A stretch of 64,000 nucleotides of DNA from Dermacentor variabilis (lineage: Eukaryota; Arthropoda; Arachnida; Ixodida; Ixodidae): positions 225,727,265 to 225,791,264 of the forward strand of contig NC_134570.1 in NCBI RefSeq assembly GCF_050947875.1, given 5' to 3'. The position numbers and the translations under genes were made by a program. Below are positions 51,659 to 63,014 of the stretch, one piece after another. The notes beneath the pieces were generated by a model. It was not told the DNA's origin and did no database searches. It saw nothing but the letters and a program-made list of their open reading frames with translations. Position 1 is the first letter of the stretch, and every line of letters starts with the position of its first letter.

Positions 51659-53495
51659 GTAGAAGAGCATCAGTAGCAGGTCCATTTTGTTGCAAGACGC
51701 TGACTTTTTTTCTGCCTTAAAGAATGATTAATAACTTGCATTTCATTTGCTCGTCATTTTCGCAATGCTTGGCGCATGCGTGTTGTTATTTTATACATAC
51801 GTGATGCTTTTCCCCAATAATATTTCAGCTGCAAGTCAGTGCCCGGAAAAGCTTAAGTGTGGAGTGTCCAGTTGGTGGTCAAGTACATATCTCAATTCCT
51901 TAATGCTGCGCACCAGTGCAGAATGAAACCACTTCTCGCCCTCCATAGCTAGTACCACCGTCAGCAGCAACTCTAAGAGAGTGCACTACCACTACGTCAT
52001 GCTTTATGTCATGCCCTAAATGCACCTTGACAGTAAGAATTAATCATTACATAAATATTAAAATAACAACGCATCACTACTTTGGATAAAATGGGGACAT
52101 TATAGGGCGTTTAGCACACTGCATTATGACAAGGGTGTAAATAATGATACGAGCTGATGATTCTTCTGATGGTGGAATTTATCAGAAGACTACGTTCGGT
52201 TGGTCCACAGCTTAAAAAGAATGTGTGGTGCAAGGTTTGCATTACCGGAAAAAATAAGAGGAGGCAAAAATGATGGTGGAACTAACGAGACAAAATTGTG
52301 TGATATGTGCGCACGATAATTGTGTGGTCGCGCGATCCGTCCCAGTAATGATCGAGTGTACTCCCGAGGTCCCTGACGTGATCATCGACCTCGTGCATGT
52401 TGATTTCAGCGAGAGTCAAACGATCCCGCACGTGGTGCTTGTTCAGAAACCACCGAGTCTGGTCTGTGACCGCGAGCGGCGTGCTGGTGCGGAGTCGACG
52501 AGGTGCCGGCAGGCGTACCCTGCCCTCGTGACCGATTGGCACTCGCCAAGCCACGGATATACTAGTGACCGAAGCTGCCGGGAAAACGGCTAGACGCACA
52601 GAGATAGGTATGCAGATTAATAAATAGACAATCCATTGCTCGTAAAAATTGTTTGAAGAAGCAACAGATCAGGTGGAGTATAAAAGCCCTTAACACACAC
52701 GGGATAGGAGAAATGACTCGGTGAAGGGCTGTGGAATTTATCAATCTCAAGTTTGTTTTTTACTCTACACCCACACCCTAAGGACAGTAAATACGGACAT
52801 TTGGGCATTGTGTCTGAAAGCAGCTGCCACGAATCGAGGACGGAGCCGCATCATGCTCATGAGAGCAACATCGCGGTCACATAGCCACCGCTGCGGGTCC
52901 TCAACAAGCCGCCATGCACTAACCAGAATAAATATATTGAATGTACTTGCGGTAAGCTGCAGATAAGTCGATCCTCGATATAGCGAAGTTGTACTTGCAG
53001 CGAAAAAGTTGGTTTTGATCTAAAATTTCATTAAGTCCACGTTTGAAAATTTCAGCATGAAAAAGTACTTGACAAATTTCCAGAGCATTCCTACTGGGCA
53101 GTATCTTGTTAGTAAGCGCTAATAAACAAATTGTAAGAGGGTCCGGCTATAATATTGCGGTAATGAGCGCCAGCGCATGCGCTGCAGATCGCGCCGGGAG
53201 CAATGCATCAACGTGGCTCACCGCGTCCGAGGCTTGCGTCTGTTGCTTCGCACAGTGTAATAAATATTGGGTCAGTTATGGCTTTCCGCGCCAAGTGGCT
53301 GCAGTCGGGGCCCGCATATTAAAACAAAATTGTAAAAAGATAAGGCTATTCGTCCCGAGCAAAAGAAAGAACGATTTGGAGGACGCTTGAGCTTCGCCTT
53401 TAAGAATGGAACGCAGCGGATTTTAAAGACCGCTGACTGCTTGTCACGCTTCCCGGCAAGCGAAAGGAAACGAGCGGGCCGCGCCGCTCGGAAAT
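51659..53495. other. No gene recognised
   Basis: Both strands have 105-107-codon ORFs over 52270-52599, but they overlap each other and show no known motif, so neither is called. Confidence 0.35.
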
Positions 53496-53720
53496 GGAGT
53501 TTGATTTCCCTCGTAACAGAATTATGTGTTTTGGTATATTGAAATTAAACTCTGACGCTATCGTGTCTGCAGGTTGTGTTTAGGCCGCACTTTACGATTT
53601 TTCTTAGGTATTCTACTTCGCGCAATTGAATTAGTTCGGTAACGCACTGCGCCACGCCGAAGGCCTGCTTGGTTCCGGTTCGGAATGATTTTTCGCCAAG
53701 CGACGTCCGGCAACATCAGA
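53496..53720. repeat. Dispersed repeat, copy 2
   Basis: Counterpart of 49001-49215, diverged. Shared blocks include cgtaac(a)gaaattatg, gtgtctgcaggttgtgt versus gtctttaggctgtgtg, and cgccaagcgacgtc. Confidence 0.5.
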
Positions 53721-53869
53721 ATTTTTGCGACATGGGGCCCTTAACGCTATGGCGTCAGTATGCTCAGTTTCGGCAGAAAGGTTGAGCATTGAAGTTGGCT
53801 GACGCAACCAGCCTTGTATGCATTGAACGCCACCACGTTGGAACCCAGGAGCCATGTGTATGACTGTTT

Positions 53870-54600
53870 TATTTCGCAGCCGGCGGTCGCTTGTGTTCTT
53901 CGAACGGCGCCACTCTTCGAGAGCGGTTCGCTGCGCGTTATAAGCAAAGGCCAAGCAACAGCCGCTTCGCAGCGCGCATGTCGCTCGACAGCATGTAGGC
54001 GCGTTCTCGCCAGGGGTGGCGGCGTTCCCGTGGCGGTGACGATGTTTAGGCCGTCGAGCATGTAACGGGAGAGCTCGCCGCCGCGTCGCGCGAATGCAAG
54101 ATTGATGTGTTTGCGGGGCATGCTAGCGCACCGGGCCGTCTGCACCGAGGTGTTTGAACCCCGAGCAAGAGAGCCATGTGGCGTTCGTTTAGGTGATGTA
54201 GGTCTGTGCGGTCAAAAAGCGGGCTAGAAGAGGGAGGGGGGGGGGAGGCGGTCACAGTGTGTATTAAGGCGTAAGCCTTTAATGGCTGCTTGCTCGCGGT
54301 CGCGTCCGTCCTCGCGCTGGAATCGTGCCAACTGTGTGGCCTCGCCTCCGCGCAGCAGCGCAACCTCCTGAGCAATCGGCGCGCCGGTTGGGGGCGCAGC
54401 TGCGCATATCAACCATGACGTCACACAGTAGCGGTAGAACGATCGCGCGCGCGTTTCAAGAAGAGCGGACACTCCCGCAGTGCCTAGCGGCCGAATAAAG
54501 TTTAGGCCGGCGGTGGGTGCACGCACGTGGCTGCAGACGACACCAAGTGGAGTCCGCTGCTGCCACGCATGATGACGTCACAAAACAAGTTTAATAGAAA
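53870..54600. promoter_or_regulatory. CpG-rich patch with two CRE palindromes
   Basis: GC- and CpG-rich compared with its surroundings, with a G-run at about 54235-54250. The full palindrome tgacgtca occurs at 54416-54423 and 54573-54580. This could be a promoter of an unrecognised gene; no transcript evidence is available and the overlapping ORFs here look like GC artefacts. Confidence 0.35.
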
Positions 54601-57600
54601 ATACATAAAATGCTAACATTATCGTTTTGTTGTTAAATGCACTACGCCTCAATAAATAAATTATTTATTTAATGCGGTGTTTTAAAATCGGAAATGACTG
54701 TCGGCGCCTACAGGCACGTGCACGCAGCTGGTGGAAGGACCGTTGTGGTTCCTTGTGGCTGTGTGTTGTGTACTCTAGTACAGGAGCAGTGTGTAATATC
54801 TGCGAGTACGAATAACGTTGCCGTTACGAAACTACAGGAGCTTCGAACAAACAGTACTGCATCCACGAAACAGCACGACATGTCGCCTGATTTGGACTGT
54901 GTTTCGAAGAGTCGTGGTAACACAGCGCCGGCTGCATATGGTGCCGACACGGATAATGCATATCGCAGGGTGTGTCATATGTAGTGGTTTTTTAAATTGT
55001 GTTGACGCCTTCTCGTAAAGCCGGATGCTTCTTTGGCCTTGGACACTACCTCGACACACTGCTCCTGAGATCGAAAACGCAGTAGTAGTGCGCGCCGGCA
55101 TTGACGTCGATGTAGGGTGCGTACACGTTTCCAAATCGCTTTGCAAAGTAAGGACGTCTTTTGTCGATGAACAACGTGTATTCACACATTTCGCGTCACC
55201 TTACGCACGCAGAAGCCTAGTAACGAAAGCCTGGACGTGAAACGAGGATCTAATAGAAAGGCCCGTTCCCGCCTTAAGGCAATGTGAGCAGGTGTCCGTG
55301 ACAAGTTTTAAGTGACTCACGCGAGGCTGGGCGTTGAACAGTGTGTGGAGTGCCGCTGATTCAGTCTGACCAGTGCCCAACCCGCTTTCATGAACCATTT
55401 GAAATGCCCAGTGTATTAGTTGCTATAGATTGTGGTGCAGTTAGACAGCCATTCCATAGCAGCCGTGCAAATTACCTGTGGAAGTAATAGCATTAAGGTT
55501 GGCTTTTGTGGTGATTATCATTATGTATCACATGCATGGGAGTGCGATCATTTACACGCTGTGCACATGTTTAGATAAATGCTTTATCTTCTGAAGATAT
55601 GGTACAGCACCTGGATTTTGAGTGGAGCTTTCACTGTACAGGCTATACCAAAACCTATCTACCTTTGTGTGCTGCATTTCTGCCAACTGTCTTTGCTCTA
55701 AAAAGAAAGCCAAGTTTCTCTCACTGAGTTTCACTCACTAAGGGAACAGGCTCGTGAGACTTAGCTGGCCTTGGAGCAATCAACAGGGGTCAAACATGTG
55801 GTAGAGCTTTAGTGGTACAATTGTCAACGGGGGCCTTTGTACATGCACCACTAGGAAATCATTTCCTATGGCAAATACTAACGTAGCGGCATTTCTTTTT
55901 TTAAATTTGTGTGCCATAATAATATTGTTATAATATAGAAGTATGTCTGCAAATTTAAGAAATGTGTAGTCCCTGACGTAATTCCTAATGCATTTCGCTA
56001 CATTATATTATTCCCAATGGACTCCTCAGTATCGCTGTTATCTTTCAGCATTCTCTCGCAACAGGTATTGTTCTTTCATCTTTGAAACAAATGAGTCCTC
56101 GATCTTTTTAAATATGGTGACTAAGGTATTTGTAGCTACATATAGATTGAACTTCTTAGAACCTTATTCAAGTAAAATGTTAGAATACATAGTTTATAAG
56201 CATACTGTTGAATCCATTGAATCACATAATGCCCACGTAAGTTCTAACATCGCTTTCTGCATGAATTTATTACCGTGTCGTCGTTAACTCACGACATCAC
56301 TCATGTTTGTGTTTTGTAGCATATATAGCAATGTCAATCGTGATTAATAGTTTGCACTTCATTTGCTAGCTTTTTTTCACATTGCATGGTGTGTGCATAT
56401 TGTTCTTGTATTTCTTGTTCTTGTAAATTTAGTTGCAAGTCAGTGCTTCTGTTGCATTTTCACTGTCCTTCATACTTTGTGCACTGTTTATAGTGTTTCA
56501 AAAATGCACCAACTCGTCCAGCTCTCAGTGTGGAAGATTAAAGTCGGCTGTTAAAATGAGAATCCAATAAACATTGAAGCTGTCAGTAGGACAATAGTAA
56601 TAATTTAACTGTTTGCAATGTGCAGTGTGTACATGTTGGTACAAGAAGATTTTAACGAGATATACAAAGTGTTACAGTGTGCAAGGTTGAATGGTCCCGT
56701 CTCTGCCATGAATACTGCAATATCATCATAGGTGTGCACAGGTCTTGCACTGCAAGCCAGACTTGCTCCAGGGCTTTCTTATTCTATTCAGGGTCAGCTG
56801 CTTGCATTCATTACGTGGTTGGTAAATTGCTTACCTATTTCCCATCTAAGTCCCTGCATTTCACTCTGCTGTATTCACCGAATTATTTTCAGCACCTTTC
56901 TATCAATGACATTAAGGGTTACATTCATTTTGTGTCAAGGTGTTTTCTAATGCACCAAGATTAAAGATTCTGACAAGGTTTCAAAGCTGACGCAATGGCG
57001 AAAATAATATTAGTCATAAAGTGTGCTCATTGAGACACCAGGCACCTTGTCCCACAAAACATCAATTCTATATTTAGATAAAAGCACATCAGTTTCTTAC
57101 TTGCCAAGCTACATCTCTCTACACCAGTAGACGCCACATGGTCTTTCCGAAAAGGTTACACAAGTATTTAGATACACTCTTTATAAGTTTACTCTTAAGA
57201 CCTGTATTTCCTTCATTTCAGTTGCAATATGCGAAGTAGGTAGCAAGAGTGTGTAGCTTTAGTGCATCTGCTGTTGACAGAGCTAAGCTGACATGAAGGT
57301 GAAAGGGCATCCCTGCATATATAAACCCAACGTAAAGGTATGGCTTGATAAAGACATGTTGTACTCTAAAGGTGAATTAAAGGTCAGCAGGATTCTCTGG
57401 TAATGTGGCACGCACAATACACCTGGGATACAATGTGCAGATTACTTTGCAATTACACATTTGCTTTCTTGGTGTTTGCATGGCAGGAAAGAAAGCTGCA
57501 GCATAAGTCTGCATGCTATAATGTTATTTATCTTCATAACATCAGAAAAAAATTGCAATTCATTGTTCCTCCAAAGGCCCCATTAGCCACCTAAGCCTTT

Positions 57601-59539
57601 CTTGACATAAAGCTTCTCAGCGTGGTATCTACATATGTTAGCTTTGAGGATGTCTTTTCACACGAACTTATCACAGGAACTGTGGAAAGGAGATCAAGAG
57701 CGCAACATACATCTTTGGAGACTGATTTGTCCAGCTCCGTATCATTTTATGGTCCTGGCTTTCTTGATGCCACTTTGGGACGTAAGAAGCTGCAGCTCAG
57801 CATGCAAGGTGTCGAATTATATATATTTTAGAGGAGCTGGACATAAAAAGCCATTTTATTATCCCCCACATAAAGGCTCTACAAGAAAACTATGAGATAA
57901 ACTTGCGTAAATCCCACGCAATGGGGGAACTGATGTTATGTGAACTATTTTACAGGCAGTTGGCTATGCCAAGGTGAAGTGTTGCTATCGGTCGTTCCGA
58001 AATGAACACTCGTGTGAAACTTGCTTTTGAATCTCAAACAGAGGTGACCAACAATAGGTCGGTGTGCTGCTGCTGAGACACCCGGATCTTTTCATGCGAG
58101 CCATCTGGTTCCAACACAGGTAGCGTGAGAGTTGCATGACAAAGCTGGAATGACGACAATGAGACGAACAAGATGGCGTCACAAACACAACCACACATCT
58201 AGTGGCACAAGCTAATATACAACTTTGTCTACTGGGTTGGCATAAAAACATGTAAGAGTGACAACCCCCATTATTGAAATCTTTCAACACAAACTGTAAC
58301 AAAAAATTTATTGCTTTGTTGCACTTATAAAACTACATTAAAATATCACATACTAACATAAGCAAATACACAATAAAAAGTCCATTACAGCAAAAGCAAT
58401 ATTGTATTACTTCTGCGACTTTATTTTATTCGTGAGGCCATGAAGGCACAAATGCCCGGTGATAACACTCTGCCAAAGCTCAAGCAAATGTCTCGTTTAG
58501 TCTACTTTCTGTTTGGTGGAGATTAACATGCTGGACATTGTTGCTTGCACATGTGACATAGATCCTGCCAGTCATGGAAAAAGCTGATTTTATTATGATT
58601 ATGGCATGCAGTTTCTCAGCTCCATGCCGTGCTGCTCATTTTTTAGCATAGCTTCTTTCATTTCCAGCAATAATATAAACTTAATATGTGCTGGGCCAAT
58701 GTGCAGATATTTCTTTACTCTTGCATGTCACCCTATCTTTTTGCTTCTATTTCTGCCCAGAATGATGCAGTTGATTAGATTTCCAAGGTTGCTTTTGCAT
58801 TGCTTGTAATTAAGCTTGGAAGGCAGCATTCTCGACTCTTTTTCTGTCCTTCCTGGATTAAGCAACAAGTGAGAATACTGCTTCAGGTGGCACAGTGGTT
58901 GCTTTATTTTGACCTCCAATGTAATAGCAGTTGCTAAGAACTTACCAAGAACCTGGTCCGGATTCCAGCAGTCCGTTAATTCTTTACCTTCATCACAGAT
59001 GTCTGACAATGCAAATTATTGGCAGAAAATTTGCAGATCATGCACTTCAACTTGCTCACCAGCTTCAATGCATGTTGTTATGCAACGCTTGCAGCAGTTT
59101 GTCCAGCTAACATAGTCCACTGCCAACAAAACTTGTGTGACTGTATTAGCATCACTCTTTTCTCTGGTGTTTGGTCGGGTGAAGTTCTGCAAGTGAAGAA
59201 TCTGCCTAATCATCGCACGAATTCCTGGGTATACATTAACCAAAAATATAATTAAATTGGTTTAAGCAATATAGATAGTTGGACGAGTTGGTTCAGTATT
59301 GCAGGCTTGTAAAGGTACATAAGATACAAGGACAAAAGAATGAACAAGAATCAGTAGTGCATGTGCTACATATGTGTTGTCCTATCTTTTGTCCTTGTAT
59401 TTCAGGTACATTTACACGTCTGAAATGGTTTAAGCATGTCGCATCTTAGTTTCAACAGGTATGGCGACTAGATTTTGTGTGGTTTTTAGTTCTTCTGCAT
59501 GGGTTTTACATATTAGAGAGAGAGACAAAGGAACAAAGA
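54601..59539. other. 4.9 kb without a recognised gene
   Basis: AT-rich sequence with many short frames on both strands, none with a motif I know. The minus-strand stretch 59243-58728 has two consecutive frames with several cysteines and could be part of a decayed transposase or gene, but I cannot name it. The last 60 bases (ggttaaccagacgtacatcc... ggctaccctgcg, about 59548-59588) look like a dispersed repeat. Confidence 0.35.
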
Positions 59540-59596
59540 AGGCCGGGTAGGTTAACCAGACGTACATCCAGTTGGCTACCCTGCGTGGGGGTGAGG

Positions 59597-60852
59597 GTTA
59601 TGAAGAACTTCATCCCTCTGAAAGCTAGTCCGACGCGAGTGAAAGGCAAGGCGGCTGCGATGTGCAAAGAATTAGATCTGAGCAGGCTGGCCAATGACAT
59701 TGGTAACAGCAAAAGCAATGCCCTTTCCGTGTTCTTTACGGCCAAAACGCAGAAACTGTATGTGCCATTCAGAACAGTGGCCAGCGAAAATGGAACCTGG
59801 CAGATTGTGTTAAGCAAGTTTCTTCAAAAGCACCTTACATCCCTTAAAGTTGAAGATCCGTACGCCACAAACAGTTCAAAAGATGTTAGGTTTCTTGAGG
59901 AAGGTACTTCCATTGGTTATGTGCTTTCAGTAGACGTTGAAGACTTGTTTTATTCTGTGCCCCACGATGCCCTATTTCGTTCTGTCAGAGATGCTATAGA
60001 ATGTAACGGTGCAGTAGAGTTCCAAAACTCCTCTGGCGTGTCAATAGACAATTGTATCAAAATGCTAGAATTTTACCTTGATGTGACGTTTCTCTCTTTC
60101 GAGAACAAGTTTTATCGACAAAGACAAGGAATTCGTATTGGATCCTGCGTAGCCCCGGTGCTTACTATCATTTTCTTAACCTGTATTGACAACGCCTTAG
60201 AGCCAGTTTTAACAGAAAAGGGTGTACTAAATGTGTTCCGGTATGTTGACGATTTTTCATAGTTTTTAACGAACTGAACGTGTTGACTTACACAGATGGT
60301 GTAAGCACTGTCCTAGACAGCTTTAAAGAGGAGGGACGAGGGTTGGTTTTCACGCATGAGCTACCCTTGCAGGGGCGATTACAGTTTTTAGACATTAACA
60401 TTACCTTGGGTGAAGATCATGTATGTTGGCAGTATGCACCTCGAGCACAAGAGGAGCTTCATCCTTATGCGTCGGCGCATTCAAAAAGCGTGCAACGTTC
60501 CATTGCTAAACTTTGTCTTAAGTCTGCTCTCGTGAAATCGTGTCACCATGCAATGCGTGCGAGCTTTGACAAGCAAGTTGATAGGTTGGTTTCGGTGGGG
60601 TTCCCAAGCACGGTTATCACAGCAGTGGCTGAAGGGATCTTGCAAAAAATCAAAGGTGCCATGGTCAAGAAACCGTGCGCACAAGAAAAACTAGCTGCGA
60701 AGCCGGAAGTGGTTCCGTATGTACATAGGATAGCCCACAATATGAAAAAGGTGGCAAACAGACACGGCGTCCCAGTCGTGTTTTCGGCTCAGCTGTGCGC
60801 CCGCGTCGCGAGCCAGGGTACGAGGAGCAACTGCGCCAAAAAACATGGATAG
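59597..60852 (+). pseudogene. Penelope-like reverse transcriptase
   Basis: The first frame (in-element methionine at about 59597: MKNFIPLKASP) includes LSVFFTAKTQKLYVPFRTV, SVDVEDLFYSVPHDAL with the first catalytic aspartate, FRQ-type YRQRQGIRIGSCVAPVLTII, and RYVDDF with the two catalytic aspartates, and stops right there at 60262. The next frame (60280-60852) carries on with the thumb: LPLQGRLQFLDINITLGEDHV and PYASAHSKSVQRSIAKLCL, then the linker HRIAHNMKKVANRHGVPVVF. These are family-typical. The enzyme copies RNA primed at a nick made by the GIY-YIG domain. The two frames differ by one base. Confidence 0.85.
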
Positions 60853-61180
60853 CAGTTTGTAATGTGCTGCACCGGTGTGGTATATGAAATACCTTTGACC
60901 TGCGGGAAGACCTATGTGGGCCAAACGGGCAGATGCGTGAATTACCGTGCAGCTGATTATGTGCGGTCGCTGAAAGAAGGAGGTGCGCATCTTTCGCAAC
61001 ATTGCCCAACTTGCACTGCGTGTGACCGAGCGGCAGAACATTCGCCACGAAAACAATGCTAGTACTGCAAGTGTGAACCACGGTTCGGAGAGATAAAGAT
61101 TCTTGTCAGAAGCAGGGAAACAAAGGCACGTGAGGTTTTGCAAGCCTTTCATATAAAGAAAAGAGGAAAGAACAGTGTTA
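60853..61180 (+). pseudogene. GIY-YIG endonuclease domain of the Penelope-like element
   Basis: It is in the same frame as the RT thumb but after a single stop codon. GVVYEIPLTCGKTYVGQTGR contains the family motif in the form G-V-V-Y...Y-V-G, with the catalytic arginine in QTGRCVN. The second half, with the catalytic glutamate, is recognisable only weakly after the stop at 61060. The upstream stop and the C-terminal decay suggest an inactive copy. Confidence 0.8.
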
Positions 61181-61364
61181 GTAATACTTCCGTGACCCTC
61201 TTCAAAAGCGAAATGTCCTATCTAGAACGGTTTGGCAGATGATGCATTATGGTCATTGTGCGCATGTCTGATTTTCCTTATTTGTTGATTTTTCGGTGAA
61301 TAAAGATAGATGAAGTTGCCGCTTGTCCTGCGTCGTCCCCCCCCCCCCTTGCGATCGTCTTAGT

Positions 61365-62800
61365 TGGCGATGTTCCTTCCTAATTCAAGTATGCACCATC
61401 TAGCCCAAATGAATGTTGTCCTGAACTATGTGCATTATGAAGTATACTAACTACTGCAGCAAGCAGTCGATACCATTCTAAAATGGTTTTGGGGTAAAAA
61501 GTGCTTTTGAAAAGCTTAGTTCTGCAACTGTACTCACTAAACTTCAGCTCGTGATCTGTTCGTCTGGATATATAAAGTGGCTGAAGAATATACTTATTAC
61601 GGTCTACTCTAATTTGGCCATAAAATATATTGTGAAAAAGTTTCAAGCGTAATGCCTGCCTTCTCTTTTCTAAGGTGTCCCATTTTAATGTGTGTTTTGC
61701 ACTAGTAATACTATTGTTTCTGTCATAGTTGCCGATTACGTAACGTGCTGCTCTATTCTGAACTCTCTCAAGCTTATCTCGGTCGGTACACGTAGGAGGG
61801 TCCCATACGGTACATCCATATTCTAAAATGGGTCTAACAGCTTTCGTACAGATCACAAGCCTGCTGGGGAAAGAGTTTTGTATTGCGCCGTAGAAATCCT
61901 AACACTTTGCATGCTTTCGCTGTAATGAAATCAACGTGCCTGTGCCAACATATGGACGGCGTGAGGAATACATCCAAGTACTTGTACTCAGAAACAATCT
62001 TCAATGGGGAACCGGATAGATAATATGCGGCTTCTGGTATACACTTTTTAGCAAAACGCATATGGACAGTTTTCTGGTGTTTATTTGCATATGTGACTCT
62101 CTGCACGAGTTTTGTAGTTTAACTAAATCATTTTGCAAAATACCATTACCAGCAATGCTTGTAATTTCCCTATATATTATCAGATCATCAGCAAACAATC
62201 TTACGGAAGAAACAATAGTGTTGGGAAGGTCATTTATAAATATTAATAAAAGTAATGGGCCCAATACCGAGCCCTGGGGAACGCCAGATGTTAAGCGAGC
62301 CGCACTAGATTCTGCGCCATTTACCACTACATGCTGAAACCGCAAAGAAAGGTATTGCTGATCCATGAAATTATTTGTCCATTGATATTAAACCAACGCA
62401 GTTTACGTACAAGCAATGTGTGATCCACCAGATCGAAAGCTTTTCTAAAATCTACAAACACCGAGTTAACAAAAGAACGAGCATCCAGTGCACCACAAAC
62501 TTCATGAACGAATTCTGTTAATTGAGTTGTACAGGCAAGCCCTTGCCTGAAACCATGCTGTTTCTGATTTAGGAGGTTATGATTGGTAATGTGTGTCATT
62601 ATGTTACTGCACAAGACGTGCGCTAATACTTTGCAGACAATACTTGTTAGAGATATCGGTCTGCAATTGCTGACTAGTTCGCGAGGACCCGATTTATACA
62701 CTGGCACAACGCACGCCATCTTCCATTCGTGTGGTAGGACCCCGGTGTTCGATGACTTCGAGTACAGTATCTTAAGAAAGCTTTTCATATGAAAGCATGC
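61365..62800 (-). pseudogene. CR1-type LINE reverse transcriptase, 5'-truncated
   Basis: The minus strand gives, in order: WKMACVVPVYKSGPRELVSN and CRPISLTSIVCKVL (about 62700), HGFRQGLACTTQLTEFVHEV (62550), VFVDFRKAFDLVDHTLL with the first aspartate, TSGVPQGSVLGPLLLLIFIN (62290), RLFADDLIIYRE with both catalytic aspartates (62190), SEYKYLDVFLTP, and YGCTVWDPPTC (61810), to the C-terminus at about 61380. It is the best preserved RT palm among the CR1-type fragments here, with three or four frameshifts. Confidence 0.85.
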
Positions 62801-63014
62801 AGTGATTCATGCATGTATGCTTTTTCAATCCAGCGAGTCCACAATGGCAGCCCTGTCAGAATAATTTATTCTTATTTGAGAATAAACCAACGTTATTGTG
62901 GAAATGTTCTTTCCCATACTCACTTCAACGACTGCGATACCCTTGTACTTATGCCTTAACCAGAGATAGCTAGTTAGTCAGCATACTTGGTCAAGCAATG
63001 GCAAGGCCAACTAA
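62801..63014. other. Spacer, no gene seen
   Basis: Short stretch between the LINE and the presumed DNA-transposon end. Confidence 0.4.

Larger units (their letters stand above)
59540..61335 (+). mobile_element. Penelope-like element with GIY-YIG endonuclease, lightly decayed
   Basis: The reading frames encode a Penelope-type RT followed by a GIY-YIG nuclease, the defining pair of this retroelement class. The 3' end has gaataaagatagatgaag at about 61300. No terminal direct repeats were found. The ORF is broken by one frameshift at about 60262 and one in-frame stop at 60850. Confidence 0.85.

Noticed and set aside
52270..52599. Overlapping 105-107-codon ORFs on both strands
   Set aside because: They overlap in antisense, have no recognisable motif, and nothing nearby supports either.
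53631..54526. Several overlapping ORFs on both strands
   Set aside because: CpG-rich sequence lacks stop codons by composition; no domain or conserved pattern.
54640..54680. AT palindrome aataaataaattatttattt as a regulatory site
   Set aside because: It is simple AT-rich sequence and not an exact palindrome.
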